The notes: generated by a model not told the origin, from the sequence alone. Shown: positions 1 through 11,372, counted from the first letter of the stretch. The stretch is 64,000 bases of DNA from Apirhabdus apintestini (GCA_033977085.1 CP138906.1:1488001-1552000), one strand, 5' to 3'. Translations and numbers: made by a program.

Positions 1-121
1 AATCATGCCGTCCTGGATATCAGCGCTGCGGCTCAGCTTATACATCATCAAACGGTAAAATAGCCGCATCTGGCGCGAACGCGCCGGATGCATATATCAT
101 CTCCACCGCGTTAGCCTTGCA

Positions 122-1485
122 TTAATCGCACTGAACTTTAATCGCCAGCCCGCCGCGTGAGGTTTCCCGGTATTTAGCATTCATATCCTTTCCTGTCTCA
201 TACATGGTTTCAATCACCTTATCGAGGGAAACACGCGGCTCACTGGTGCGCCGGAGCGCCATTCGGGCAGAGTTAATCGCTTTTACCGATGCGATAGCGT
301 TACGTTCAATGCAGGGAACCTGCACCTGCCCTGCTACAGGATCGCAGGTCAGACCAAGATTATGTTCCATACCGATTTCCGCTGCGACGCATACCTGCTC
401 GGGGCTTCCGCCCTGAAGCTCCGCGAGTCCAGCGGCGGCCATAGAACAGGCGACGCCCACTTCCCCTTGACAGCCAACCTCTGCGCCGGAAATTGAAGCA
501 TTCATTTTATACAGGATGCCGATAGCGCCGCAGGCCAGGAAATAGCGTAGATAAATATCCGGAGTGACGGTTTCAATAAAGCGATCGTAATAGGCGAGCA
601 CCGCAGGAACAATGCCGCAGGCGCCGTTGGTTGGGGCCGTTACTACGCGGCCGCCGGCGGCATTTTCTTCATTGACGGCCAGGGCGAACATATTTACCCA
701 GTCAACCACATTCATTGGATCGCTGGAAAGTTTACCACTGGAGATCAGCATTCGGCGCAGCGCCTGCGCGCGGCGCGGTACGCGCAGCGGGCCAGGCAAT
801 ACGCCTTCAGTATTGAGCCCCCGATCAATACAGGCGCGCATTGTTGACCAAATATCGGCGAAGTAGGCATCAATTTCCGCTTTGCTATGCAGCGCCAGTT
901 CATTTTGCAGGACGAGCCCGGAGAGCGATAAACCGCTTTCGTTACAGTGCGCCAGCAATTCCCGGGCGGAATGATAAGGCCAGGGAACCGGAGAATCATC
1001 AGACGGAGCCTGACCAAAGTGCTCTTCATCAACGATAAAACCACCGCCTATTGAGTAATAGGTTTTACTGTATATCAGTTCGGGGCCGGCCAGGCATGGA
1101 TCTGCATGCCGTTTTCATGAAGCGGCAAATTTTCATTATGAAAACGCATTCCCTCATCATTCGGGAAATCCACTTCCTGCCTGCCGTTAGCCAGCATCAG
1201 CCGCTGGCGATGCTGTACATCACGGATAAACAGGGGGATGTTATCAATGTCTACATTATCCGGGCGGTTGCCTGCCAGCCCCATAATAATAGCAATATCA
1301 GTGTGATGCCCTTTACCGGTCAGTGAAAGTGAGCCATAGACGTCTACTGCGATACGCGTGACGCACTCAAGTAGCCCGTTTTCGGCCAGGTCATCGACAA
1401 ATTGCTTACCTGCTTTCATCGGGCCGACTGTATGAGAGCTTGAGGGTCCGATGCCTATCTTAAACATGTCGAAGATGCTAATCAC
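122..1485 (-). pseudogene. sdaA: L-serine dehydratase 1 SdaA (frame interrupted once)
   Basis: Deaminates L-serine to pyruvate and ammonia with a 4Fe-4S cluster in the cytoplasm. The N-terminal part carries the family start FDMFKIGIGPSSSHTVGP. The C-terminal part holds the cluster-region cysteines in CGIVPAVL, GCQGEVGVACSM and LTCDPVAG and ends TSRGGLAIKVQCD, as in E. coli SdaA (454 aa). I chose the GTG at 1485 because it follows GGAGTCATT and matches the E. coli start. The frame breaks near 1086-1090, where the coding strand reads CCGG before CCCC; one more G restores the frame through the rest of the protein. Identity is sure; whether the break is real is not. Confidence 0.93.
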
Positions 1486-1641
1486 AATGACTCCTGCCAA
1501 AGGCGTATGCCATAAAATCTTTGAATATCGCCTAGTTTACGGGGAAGGGGCGCGTTACTGGCAACTATTCACATGAATTAAACTAATCAGCAAAGTTAGT
1601 TTTTCTTGCCCACCATCGGCGTGAAATGCGGCGCAAACTTT

Positions 1642-2276
1642 CTATATGGGGGCGGGAGCGGAAGAAATATATGGGCAATCATCTTTTATTAAAAGATCGT
1701 CTGGAACATCGCCGATTTGCAGCGCCAGCGCGCGAATAATGTCTGCCGTCATCCCCCAGATGAAATAATGTTGATACCAGGACAGCCACACGCGTCGCTC
1801 ATTGCCGCGTCGATAGATGTTTAAGGGATGATAACGGCCAAGCCTGAGTGCCTCATCAAGGGGCATTTCAAAAACGGCGGAGACTTCATCAACGCTGAGG
1901 GACCAAGCGATATCGGCGGGGATCAGGCCGACAACCGGCGTAACCTGAAATCCACTTATGCTGTCAACCGGGGGCAGAATACCCATGACTTCCACCCGCT
2001 GGGGCAGAATGCCGATTTCTTCATACGTTTCACGCAGAGCGGCAGCAATGAGTGAATCATCGCTTTTATCAACGGCCCCGCCGGAAACGCTACCTGCCCG
2101 GCATGTTTGCGTAAAGTAGAGGCTCGCAGAGTCAGCAATAAGCCGGGCTGAGGGCGCTTTACTATGGGGACAAGTACCGCCGCCTGACGTAAATTATGTG
2201 AAGCCTTACGATGAACCGGCTGTAATAATTGAAAACGAGATAAGAAAGTGTCGAGCGATAGCGATAAATGAGGCAT
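1642..2276 (-). pseudogene. nudL: Nudix hydrolase NudL (frame interrupted once)
   Basis: Putative CoA-type Nudix pyrophosphohydrolase (YeaB/NudL). The start MPHLSLSLDTFLSRFQLLQP and the segment KHAGQVAFPGG match the E. coli protein. A one-G deletion near 2081-2084 shifts the frame just inside the Nudix box; restoring it gives the expected GG..REXXEEXG pattern followed by PPVDSISGFQVTPVVG. The ATG overlaps the pabB stop (TAATG), so pabB and nudL are translationally coupled as in E. coli. The C-terminus runs about 20 residues past the E. coli end. The natural substrate of the family is poorly defined. Confidence 0.88.
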
Positions 2277-3652
2277 TACAGTTTCTCGGTCAGGCGCAGA
2301 ATGCGATTTACTTTGGCAAGCGTTTCCTGGTACTCAGCCTCTTCGCTACTGTCCGCAACGATGCCGCCTCCGGCGGAGCAATATAGCGAGCCGTCCTGTG
2401 CCGTAAGCGTGCGTATAGTGATACTGGTATCCATGCGCCCGCAGCTGCTGATATAACCAATGCTTCCGCACCAGGCGTTGCGACGCTGCGGCTCGAGTGT
2501 TTCAATAATTTCCATGGCGCGGATTTTCGGCGCGCCGGTAATAGATCCGCCAGGAATGCGGCGCGCAATAGCTCAGTCGCGTGGCGATGAGGGGGCAGGC
2601 GTGCGGTCACCGTGCTGACCAGATGATGTACAGCAGGAAAAGGCTCCACCGCGAATAGCTCCGGTACGCGTACGCTGCCCGGTTCGGCAACGCGGCCAAT
2701 ATCGTTACGCAGAAGGTCGACAATCATTAAGTTTTCGAGCTCGGTCTTTCGATGAGGCAGCCAGCCGACGCGCCTGCTCTGCGTCTTGTGCGGCATCTGC
2801 AAGGCGAGGCAGTGTGCCCTTAATCGGGCGAGTTTCTATCTGCGAGCCGCAAAGGTGAATAAAACGCTCCGGCGATACGCTGAGAATCGCACAGCCGTTC
2901 AGGCGCAAAAATGCGCTGAACGGCGCCCGGTTATCCGCATTAAGCGCGACGAAGGCCTGCCACTCATCGCCCTGATAAGACGCATTAAAGCGCTGAGCTA
3001 AATTTACCTGATAGCAGTCACCGCTGTGTAGCCAGGCCTGAATGCGGCGAAAACGTTCGCCATAGCCCGCTCGGCTCATGTTGGCGTGCCACGAAGTGGT
3101 TAACTGGAATCTGGAGCACTGTGCGCTCCGCTGAGTATTGAGCCAGTTAAGCCGTGCCTCCGGGCACCCATAACTGATAAGCGTAAGGCGCTGGAGATGA
3201 TGATCGGCAATCAGCGCCCAGTCATAAAGCCCTATCGCCATATCCGGCGCATGGAGATCGGCCTCGGCGCGGGTGGGTATTTTCTCAATGCGACGGCCAA
3301 GATCATAGCCGAACAGCCCCAACGCGCCGCCCTGAAACGGAATATCAGAGGCTTGTCGGGGAAGCCATCCCATTTTATGCATCTCACGGGTAACCAGATG
3401 AAATGGGTCGTCGTTATGATATTCATGATGATCATCCGTATAGGTAATCTGTGTGGTGGCCCCGTGCGTTTGAAGACGCACCTTTGGGTCGGCGACCATG
3501 ATATCAAAGCGGCTACTGGCATGCTGCGCGTAACCGGAGTGCAGCATCATCGCCCACGGCTGGTGCTGCACTCGGGAAAAATAGTATTCAATCGCATCGC
3601 TGCGCCAGGGCAACGTCAAACGGGCCGGACTGATTGAAGCAGTAGATATCAT
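2276..3652 (-). pseudogene. pabB: Aminodeoxychorismate synthase component I PabB (frame interrupted twice)
   Basis: With PabA, makes 4-amino-4-deoxychorismate from chorismate and glutamine for folate synthesis. Visible hallmarks are LPFQGGALGLFGYDLGRR-like sequence, LHSGDCYQVNLAQRF, the PIKGTLPR lysine motif, NDIGRVAEPGSV and CSAGGGIVADS near the end, in the family order and at near-normal length (E. coli 453 aa). The ATG at 3652 gives MISTASISPARLTLPW. Two breaks: an extra base near 2736 (DRAENLMIVD region) and a missing base in the CC/CCC run near 2552 (AAFPGGSITGAP region). It lies first in a pabB-nudL pair, divergent from yoaH. Confidence 0.92.
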
Positions 3653-3762
3653 GGATTTAGGGCTTACCTGGGCTGCACGGATAAACGTTAGCATGCCATA
3701 ATAGATTCTATCTGACATCTGCTATAAAAGACGGTCAGCGCAGCTATTTATCAGGAGTTATC

Positions 3763-3954
3763 ATGTTTACAGGATTACCCGCGTTATCGCATGACCAGCA
3801 GCAGCAGGCGGTTGAACGTATCCAGGAGCTAATTTCACAGGGTATGAGTAGTGGAGAAGCGATTACCCGCGTAGCTGAGGAAATCCGCAATACGCATCGC
3901 GGGGAACGTATCGTTGCTCGCTTTGACGATGAAGAGGATGAGAGTGAGCGCTAA
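3763..3954 (+). CDS. yoaH: UPF0181 family protein YoaH
   Basis: A 63-residue cytoplasmic protein beginning MFTGLPALSHDQQQQAVERI, with GMSSGEAI and GERIVARFDDEEDE matching E. coli YoaH (59 aa). It is intact, with a Shine-Dalgarno (AGGAG) upstream, and is divergent from pabB as in E. coli. No biochemical role is established for the family. The acidic C-terminal tail is typical. An uninterrupted frame is expected for so short a gene even if the consensus has scattered indels. Confidence 0.92.
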   Translation: MFTGLPALSHDQQQQAVERIQELISQGMSSGEAITRVAEEIRNTHRGERIVARFDDEEDESER

Positions 3955-4178
3955 GCGCGTTGGCTAATTTTACGTGTGAGTTAGTGTAACTTTAGCCGCA
4001 ATAACCGGACGTTGTTCTTCCGTTGAATTTGGCTCGCTCACCCGCTGTGGGTTTGATTGATAATATCCGCAGCCTATCAACATGCTTTAATAATGTCAGA
4101 TGGCAGGTATAGTACTTGCCGCGGGCCGACTGTGAGGTGCGGTTCGCGGCATGTTTTACTTCGGCTCGAAGATAAAAG

Positions 4179-4526
4179 TCAGTCTACGGCGGCGATAATT
4201 TTAATTTCGACTTTGTACGTCGGTTTCATCAGCGTGGCCTGTATAGTGCAGCGCACAGGCGCATGGCCAGGCACTACCCAAGCATCCCACGCGCGGTTCA
4301 TTTCGGCGAAATCATCGGCGTTTGCGAGGATAATAGTCGCGTCCAGAATTTTGCTCTTATCGCTTCCCTGTTCTTTCAGCATATCTTCAATTTGTTGTAG
4401 CGTGTTCTGCGTCTGTTCAAAAGCGCCAGCGGTCAGATTTTCTGGCACGCCGGTATAATTTAGCGTGTGGTTATGGATTACGGCATCAGACCAGCGGGCT
4501 TCCGGTTTTACGCGCACAATAGACAT
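4179..4526 (-). CDS. yoaB: RidA-family protein YoaB
   Basis: A 115-residue member of the RidA/YjgF/UK114 superfamily, whose members hydrolyse reactive enamines and imines; the substrate of YoaB itself is not known. The sequence SIVRVKPEARWSDAVIHN, YTGVPENL and the conserved APVRCTIQATLM (with the superfamily arginine) match E. coli YoaB along its full length. The ATG at 4526 follows a purine-rich AAGGAAATAAAA. The upstream in-frame extension to 4589 has no family support. Divergent from yoaA. The 220 bases between yoaH and yoaB show no further gene. Confidence 0.93.
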   Translation of the reverse strand: MSIVRVKPEARWSDAVIHNHTLNYTGVPENLTAGAFEQTQNTLQQIEDMLKEQGSDKSKILDATIILANADDFAEMNRAWDAWVVPGHAPVRCTIQATLMKPTYKVEIKIIAAVD

Positions 4527-4647
4527 TTTTATTTCCTTTTTAACGGTGGATCGTGGCGTAAGCCTGCCATAAGCGCGACCCGGCGTCACCTGTTCTGGCG
4601 TTCGGTAGATGTCCCTGACATAATCTTGCGTAATTCAAAGGGGATGC

Positions 4648-6555
4648 GTGACGGACGATTTTGCAACAGACGGGCAGCTTGCTAAAGCAATCCCTGGATT
4701 TAAACCGCGCGAGCCACAGCGAGTTATGGCGCAGGCGGTAACTAAAGCTATCGCTCAGGGAACCCCGCTGGTGGTTGAAGCGGGAACCGGAACCGGAAAA
4801 ACGTTCGCCTATCTGGCACCGGCGCTGCGTGCGGGGAAAAAGTTATTGTATCCACCGGTTCGAAAGCGTTGCAGGATCAGCTCTTCAGCCGAGATTTGCC
4901 TACCGTGCGCCGGGCGCTGGAATATTCGGGGAAACTGGCGTTGCTGAAAGGGCGTTCCAACTATTTATGTCTGGAACGCACTGGAACAACAGGCGCTGGC
5001 GGGTGGGAATTTGCCGGTTCAGGTATTAAGCGACGTAATGCGTTTGCGCAGCTGGGCGGTGGAGACGGAGGAGGGGGATATCAGCCACTGCCCTGAAGTG
5101 GCGGAGGATGCGGAGGTATGGCCACTGGTCACCAGTACCAATGATAATTGTCTGGGCGCCGACTGCCCACTTTATAAAGAATGTTTTGTCGTTAAAGCGC
5201 GTAAAAAGGCGATGGATGCCGATATTGTGGTGGTGAATCATCATCTGTTTCTGGCGGATATGGTAGTGAAAGAGAGCGGCTTTGCTGAGCTTATCCCTGA
5301 GGCGGAAGTGACGATTTTTGATGAGGCGCATCAAATTCCTGATATTGCCAGCCAGTATTTCGGCGAATCGCTTTCCAGCCGTCAGTTGCTCGATTTAGCA
5401 AAAGATATCTCCATGGCCTATCGCACAGAGCTGAAGGATACCCAGCAGTTACAAAAATGTGCCGATCGTTTGGCACAGAGCGCGCAGGATTTTCGTTTGC
5501 AGCTTGGCGAACCCGGTTACCGGGGAAATTTACGCGGCTCCTGTCCGATGCCAATATACAGCGCGCCTTACTGCTGCTCGATGACGCGCTGGGCTCTGCT
5601 ATGACGTGGCAAAACTCTCCCTGGGCCGCTCCGAGCTGTTAGATGTTGCATTTGAGCGCGCTACTCTCTATCGCGCCTGCTTAAAACGACTTAAAGAGAT
5701 TAACCAGCCCGGCTACAGCTACTGGTATGAATGCACCTCCCGCCATTTTAAACTTGCGCTGACGCCGCTTTCTGTTGCTGACAAATTTCATGAAGCAATG
5801 GCGAAAAAGCCGGGTAGCTGGATTTTTACCTCAGCAACGCTCTCTGTTAATGAACAGCTTAGCCATTTTACCACCCGGCTTGGCATTGAGCAGGCCGAAA
5901 CATTGCTTCTGGCAAGCCCTTTTGATTATTCCCGCCAGGCGCTGCTTTGCGTGCCCCGCGGGCTGCCTCAAACCAATCAGCCCGGCAGCGGCCGCCGGTT
6001 GGCGGCAATGCTGCGCCCGCTTATTGTCGCCAATAACGGACGCTGTTTTATGCTGTGCACTTCCCACGCCATGATGCGGGATTTAGCGGCGGAGTTTCGC
6101 GCTTCCTTAACGCTGCCGGTATTATTGCAGGGGAAACCAGCAAAGGGCAGTTATTGCGCCAGTTTGTCGAGGCTGGCAATGCCTTATTAGTAGCCACCAG
6201 CAGTTTTTGGGAAGGCGTAGATGTGCGCGGTGACGCACTATCATTGGTGATTATCGATAAACTGCCGTTTACTGCGCCGGACGATCCGCTATTAAAAGCG
6301 CGCATGGAAGATTGCCGGTTGCGCGGCACCGATCCGTTCACAGAAGTGCAGTTACCGGAAGCGGTTATTGCATTGAAACAGGGCGTTGGGCGCTTAATCC
6401 GCGACGTAGACGATCGCGGTGTGTTAGTTATCTGCGATAATCGCCTGGTCATGCGCCCATATGGCGCCGTATTTTTGAATAGCCTGCCTTTAGCGCCGCG
6501 CACGCGTGACCTTGGGAAAGCGGCGGCTTTCCTGACCGCACCTACGCAGTCGTAA
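4648..6555 (+). pseudogene. yoaA: DinG/XPD-family ATP-dependent helicase YoaA (frame interrupted about five times)
   Basis: An SF2 DNA helicase of the XPD/DinG group, linked in E. coli to replication-blocking damage and HolC. Seen in order: GTGKT Walker A near residue 45; cysteines of the Fe-S domain in NYLCLER, HCPEV and NCLGADCPLYKEC; VVNHHLF; the IFDEAH box; and QGVGRLIRD motif VI. The GTG start at 4648 is preceded by AAAGGGGATGC and gives the family N-terminus TDDFATDGQLAKAIPGFKPREP. Breaks lie near 4841 (A5, needs A6), 4980 (extra base), 5535, 5591 (GGG) and 6133 (GGGG). All parts are collinear with the 636-aa E. coli protein. Confidence 0.92.
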
Positions 6556-6609
6556 TGTGTTATTATGCGCGCCGTTTTTCACCGCACAGTTACCGGGAGC
6601 CACTGAGCC

Positions 6610-7304
6610 ATGCAAATCCTCGCGATTGATACCGCTACCGAAGCCTGTTCTGCCGCGCTCTGGCAGAATGGTACGGTCCTGAGCCGTTTTGAGGTCTGCC
6701 CGCGCGAGCATACGCAGCGTATTTTGCCGATGGTTCGGGACATTTTGAACCAGGGAAGTATTGCCTTGTCAGAATTACAGGCACTGGCGTTTGGTCGCGG
6801 CCCCGGTAGTTTTACCGGTGTGCGCATTGGCATTGGAATGGCGCAGGGGCTTGCCCTGGGGGCGGATTTACCGATGGTCGGCGTTTCGACGCTGGCGACG
6901 CTTGCGCAGGGGCCTGGCGTCAGACCGGCGCAACGCGGATATTAGCGGCAATAGACGCTCGCATGAATGAGGTGTATTGGGCAGAATATCAGCGTGATGC
7001 CCACGGTGTCTGGCACGGTGAGGCAACCGAGGCCGTGCTGTCACCACAGGCCGTTGCTCAGCGCCTACAGGCTCTGGATGGTGCATGGGCAACAGCAGGA
7101 ACGGGCTGGCAGGCCTGGCCCGAACTCGGAAGCGGGAGCGGGTTAACGCTGCAGGACAGCGGCGTACTGTTGCCGGCGGCGGAAGATATGCTGCCGCTGG
7201 CGTTAATACAGGTAGCGCATGGCGAAACCGTGGCTGCTGAAGTGGCAGAGCCTGTCTATCTGCGTAATAACGTCGCCTGGAAGAAACTTCCGGGCCGGGA
7301 ATAG
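6610..7304 (+). pseudogene. tsaB: tRNA t6A37 synthesis protein TsaB (frame interrupted once)
   Basis: Scaffold partner of TsaD and TsaE in making threonylcarbamoyl-adenosine at tRNA position 37; essential in E. coli. The N-half begins MQILAIDTATEACSAALW and contains RGPGSFTGVRIGIG; the C-half contains EVYWAEYQRD, GTGWQAWPEL and ends PVYLRNNVAWKKLPG. The two halves abut at 6909-6912, where GGGG should be GGGGG to keep the frame through AWRQTGATRILAAIDARM. Because the gene is essential and nothing else is wrong with it, I think this break is a sequencing error. It sits between yoaA and yeaY as in E. coli. Confidence 0.93.
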
Positions 7305-7349
7305 CCTCGGCAGGGCGCGACGAGCGAAAACGCGGCGTAAGGAGAAAGC

Positions 7350-7937
7350 ATGGCGATTCATTGGAAGAGGAATTGTTGGGGCATAGTGGTGCTACTTGCG
7401 ACAATCGGGCTTAGCGGTTGTGTCACTATACCGGATGCGATTAAAGGCACCTCTGAGCACCCTCAGGATGATTTAGCCCGTGTAATGAATGCGCCTGCGT
7501 TATATACCGGCCAGGAGGCGCGCTTTGGTGGAAAAGTGGTTGGAATGCACAATTCGCAGGGTAAAACGCGGCTTGAAATTGCTACGGTGCCGCTGGATGC
7601 CGGCGCAGCGCCGGTATTAGGGGCGGCTTCACGCGGGCGAATTTACGCGGATGTGAACGGTTTTCTCGACCCGGTTGATGTTAAAGATCGGTTAATTACC
7701 GTAGTTGGCCCAATAACCGGTACTGAAAAAGGCGTTATTGGTAACGCTCCTTATACCTTCATGGTGATGCAGGTTAACGGATTTAAGCGCTGGCGTATCA
7801 TGCAGCAGGTAGTTATGCCGCCTCAGCCTATAGATCCCTGGATGTGGGGGCCGCCTGGGCGGTGGCATAGGCATTACGGCGGCTGGGGCTGGTATAACCC
7901 AATGCCAGCGCAGGTACAGTCCGTTGTTACTGAATAA
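7350..7937 (+). CDS. yeaY: Slp-family outer-membrane lipoprotein YeaY
   Basis: A 195-residue lipoprotein of the Slp family. The N-terminus has basic residues, a hydrophobic stretch and the lipobox LSGC (Cys near residue 24), so it should be lipidated and sent to the outer membrane. GQEARFGGKVVG, RGRIYADVNGFLDPVD and the C-terminal PPQPIDPW with GGWGWYNPMPA match E. coli YeaY throughout. Intact, with AAGGAGAAAGC before the ATG, just downstream of tsaB. The function of the family is not established; Slp itself is associated with starvation and stationary phase. Confidence 0.93.
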   Translation: MAIHWKRNCWGIVVLLATIGLSGCVTIPDAIKGTSEHPQDDLARVMNAPALYTGQEARFGGKVVGMHNSQGKTRLEIATVPLDAGAAPVLGAASRGRIYADVNGFLDPVDVKDRLITVVGPITGTEKGVIGNAPYTFMVMQVNGFKRWRIMQQVVMPPQPIDPWMWGPPGRWHRHYGGWGWYNPMPAQVQSVVTE

Positions 7938-8116
7938 TTCATTATTATACTGGTGATATGGCGGGCGCTGCGAATAACAGCAGCGTCCGTGCAAGCCTCG
8001 CAGTTCAATACTGTTTGAGCGAGTACGTATTTACCGGCCATGTCATCCGAATGGCCATTTTGGGATATAAAAATTTAGTGACGCACTTCTCAACCCTATC
8101 TCGAGCTGAAGCAAGA

Positions 8117-8133
8117 AACTGGTACGCTGAGTT
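8117..8133 (+). promoter_or_regulatory. FadR operator upstream of fadD
   Basis: The sequence AACTGGTACGCTGAGTT resembles the FadR-binding consensus (half-site TGGT) and the known operator in the E. coli fadD promoter, and lies about 70 bases before the fadD start. FadR is encoded at 19467-20168 in this window, so repression of fadD in the absence of long-chain acyl-CoA is the expected regulation. Inferred from sequence and position only. Confidence 0.65.
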
Positions 8134-8202
8134 AATATTATGTTAATTAAAGCGGTGGGTGGGGTTACGATGACAATAAATAATAATTATAGAGGTGATT
8201 CT

Positions 8203-9885
8203 TTGAATAAGATCTGGCTTAACCGCTACCCAGCCGATGTGCCCGCGGATATTAACCCCGATCGTTATTTGTCTCTGGTTGAGATGTTTGAACACGCAGC
8301 GAATCGCTATGCCAACCGGCCCGCGTTTGTCAATATGGGCGAGGTCATGACGTTTCGGCAGCTCGAAGAGCGCAGCCGCGCTTTCGCTGCCTGGTTACAG
8401 CATGGATTAGGCTTGCAAAAGGGGATCGCGTCGCGCTGATGATGCCGAATCTGCTGCAATACCCCGTGGCGCTATTTGGTATTTTACGCGCAGGGTTGGT
8501 CGTGGTGAACGTTAACCCACTTTATACGCCGCGTGAACTTGAGCATCAGCTTAATGACAGCGGTGCCAGCGCAATTGTGATTGTGTCGAATTTTGCCCAT
8601 ACGCTGGAAAAGGTCGTTGAGAAAACGGGCGTTCGCCACGTCATTTTGACTCGAATGGGCGATCAGCTTTCGACTGCGAAGGCAACGCTTGTTAACTTCG
8701 TCGTAAAATATGTGAAAAGGCTGGTGCCTAAGTATCATCTTCCTGACGCTATTTCGTTTCGCCGCGCGCTGCAAGCCGGCAGCCACATGCAGTATGACAA
8801 ACCTGCGTTGAACGGCGATGATATCGCATTTTTACAATACACTGGCGGTACGACAGGCGTTGCAAAAGGCGCGATGCTAACGCACAGAAACATGCTGGCC
8901 AACCTCGAACAGGTAAAAGCGGCTTATGGGCCGCTATTGAACGCGCGCCGCCAGTTAGTCGTCACCGCATTACCGCTTTACCATATTTTCGCGCTCACCA
9001 TGAATTGTCTGCTGTTTATCGACCTGGGGGCGCAGAATTTGCTGATAACCAACCCGCGGGATATCCCCGGTATGGTAAAAGAGCCGGCGAAATATCCATT
9101 TACGGCCATTACCGGTGTAAACACGCTATTTAATGCTTTACTCAACAACGCTGACTTCAAACGACTGGATTTTTCAACCCTGAGCCTTGCCGCTGGTGGT
9201 GGAATGCCGATACATCACGCGGTAGCTGAGCGCTGGGAAAAATTAACCGGCCGCTATTTGCTTGAGGGATATGGCCTGACGGAATGTTCGCCGCTGGTCA
9301 GCGTAAATCCTTATGATATTGAATATCATAGCGGAAGCATCGGCCTGCCCATCCCTTCAACTGAAGTGAAGCTGGTCGATGATGAAGGACAAACGGTAGC
9401 CGCCGGGAATCCGGGAGAGCTTTGCGTGCGTGGCCCGCAGGTGATGCCGGGATACTGGCAGCGCCCTGAAGAAACCGGTGATGTCCTGAGAGATGGCTGG
9501 CTTTACACCGGTGATATTGCCGTGATGGACGAAGAGGGCTTTATGCGCATTGTCGATCGTAAAAAGATATGATCCTGGTATCCGGCTTCAATGTATATCC
9601 GAATGAAATTGAAGATGTAGTAATGCAGCATGAGGATGTGCTGGAGGTGGCGGCCGTGGGCGTTGCTGCGGAAAATAGCGGGGAGAGCGTAAAAATTTTC
9701 GTCGTGAAAAAGAGGCGCGCCTAACGGAGGAAGAGCTTATTGCGTTTTGTCGACGCCATTTAACGGCCTATAAAGTTCCCCGTCAGGTAGAATTCCGTAA
9801 TGAATTGCCAAAATCGAACGTCGGTAAAATATTGCGGCGAGAACTGCGTGACGAAGCGCGCAATAAAGGCAACAATACGGCCTGA
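8203..9885 (+). pseudogene. fadD: Long-chain acyl-CoA synthetase FadD (frame interrupted three times)
   Basis: Activates long-chain fatty acids to acyl-CoA during uptake, at the inner membrane. Collinear with E. coli FadD (561 aa): NKIWLNRYPADVPADINPDRY, the AMP-binding motif YTGGTTGVAKGAM, YGLTECSPLVSVNPYD, and the end SNVGKILRRELRDEA. The TTG at 8203 after AGAGGTGA matches the E. coli start; an in-frame ATG at 8170 would add 11 residues. All three breaks are shortened A-runs: 8417-8420 (A4, needs A5), 9561-9565 (A5, needs A6) and 9707-9711 (A5, needs A6). Three independent losses in A-runs with otherwise perfect family sequence look like homopolymer miscalls. Confidence 0.94.
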
Positions 9886-9903
9886 AACCGATGCAGTCCT
9901 CCC

Positions 9904-9928
9904 AACGCCGGCGCTGCCGGCGTTTTTA
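9904..9928 (+). terminator. Intrinsic terminator after fadD
   Basis: ACGCCGG-CGCTG-CCGGCGT hairpin (7-bp GC-rich perfect stem) followed by TTTTT, 20 bases after the fadD stop. It overlaps the leader of rnd. Confidence 0.75.
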
Positions 9929-9954
9929 TGGGCGAGAAGCAAAGAGAGAGTACA

Positions 9955-11073
9955 TTGAATTACCAGATAATTACGACAACCGCACAGTTACAGCAGGTTT
10001 GTGAGCAGGCGCGCAGCGCGTCAACCGTTGCGTTGGATACCGAGTTTGTCCGTACGCGCACCTATTACGCTCAGCTAGGGCTTATTCAGCTCTTTGACGG
10101 CACTCAGGTATCGCTTATCGATCCGCTGGCCATTGAGGATATGTCAGCGCTGAAAGCGCTATTACAGGATGAGCAGGTATTAAAGTTTCTCCATGCTGGC
10201 AGTGAGGATCTGGATGTTTTTCAGCACGCGTTTGGCGTCATGCCGACGCCGTTTATTGATACGCAAATCGTTGCGGCGTTTTTAGGGCATCCATTGTCCT
10301 GTGGGTTCGCAAATATGGTTGAAACGTACAGCGGCATAGCGCTTGATAAAAGCGAATCGCGTACCGACTGGCTGGCGCGCCCGCTTTCCGAGAAACAATT
10401 AGCCTACGCGGCCGCGGATGTTTGGTACTTACTGCCACTGGCGCGTCGGCTGATGGATGATATCTCCAGCAGCGGCTGGCTGGCGGCTGCGCAGGATGAG
10501 TGTGCGCTGATGGCGCGCCGCCGGGCGGAAGTGGTTTCTCCACGGGAAGCCTGGCGCGATATTGGCAATGCCTGGCAGTTACGCACCCGCCAGCTAGGTT
10601 GTTTACGGCTGCTGGCAGCGTGGCGTCTTGAGGAAGCGCGCCGTCGCGATTTAGCCGTTAATTTTGTCGTACGAGAAGAGCATCTTTGGCAGGTTGCGCG
10701 TTACATGCCGGGATCGCTGGGAGAGCTGGATAGCCTGGGGCTTTCCGGTAGCGAAATCCGCTTTCACGGTAAAATGTTGATAACACTGGTTGAACAGGCG
10801 CAGGAACTCCCGGAGTCTGCTTTGCCTGAACCACTTATCAATCTGATTGATATACCAGGCTATCGCAGTATTTTTAAATCGATTAAGCAGGTCGTTCAGG
10901 AAACGGCGGCGGAAAATAAACTGGGGCCAGAACTAATTGCCTCGCGCCGGCAAATAAATCAACTGCTTAACTGGCACTGGGGATTAAAAGCTGCGTATCC
11001 AGAGCCGCTTAGCGGCTGGCGGGGAGAGCTGCTGGGAGAAAAACTACGCGCCGTGCTATCCGCGCTCCAGTAA
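9955..11073 (+). CDS. rnd: Ribonuclease D
   Basis: A 3'-5' exoribonuclease that trims tRNA and small-RNA 3' ends. Seen: the DEDD exonuclease core (LDTEFVRTRTYY near residue 20, FLHAGSEDLDVF, and YAAADVWYLLPL near 155) and the HRDC domains (DLAVNFVVREEHLWQVARY; LASRRQINQLLNWHW). It is 372 residues, close to E. coli (375 aa). I chose the TTG at 9955 because E. coli rnd is known to start with UUG at this residue. The C-terminal tail is diverged. Intact. It is followed by the min operon in the opposite orientation. Confidence 0.95.
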   Translation: MNYQIITTTAQLQQVCEQARSASTVALDTEFVRTRTYYAQLGLIQLFDGTQVSLIDPLAIEDMSALKALLQDEQVLKFLHAGSEDLDVFQHAFGVMPTPFIDTQIVAAFLGHPLSCGFANMVETYSGIALDKSESRTDWLARPLSEKQLAYAAADVWYLLPLARRLMDDISSSGWLAAAQDECALMARRRAEVVSPREAWRDIGNAWQLRTRQLGCLRLLAAWRLEEARRRDLAVNFVVREEHLWQVARYMPGSLGELDSLGLSGSEIRFHGKMLITLVEQAQELPESALPEPLINLIDIPGYRSIFKSIKQVVQETAAENKLGPELIASRRQINQLLNWHWGLKAAYPEPLSGWRGELLGEKLRAVLSALQ

Positions 11074-11372
11074 GGGAAATGGGTGTACATCCGCGCCTGT
11101 AGCGGCTGTGCGCCTGCGCTCCAGTCATTATCCATGGAGCAAACCTTTACAGGCTTTTGGGTAAATAGAGATAGTCGCTCTCGCGGTGCCTGTAGGTAAT
11201 TCGCATTCTCAGTTGATGACTATCCGTGGGACAGAGCGCAACCGCGCGCTGCGTTTTACTGCTACCAATGAGAGACGGTTGCGCGTGATCAAAACAGAAA
11301 TAAGCGCTGAGTCCGCATGCTGAAGAAAAGGCGTGTCGCTGCGGCCCTGGACAAACGCCCAGGGAGATGAGA
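11074..11372. other. rnd-minE intergenic stretch
   Basis: About 300 bases between convergent rnd and minE. A 6-bp inverted repeat (CCCTGG/CCAGGG near 11343-11362) lies just after the minE stop but lacks a T-run. I see no gene or clear terminator. Confidence 0.5.
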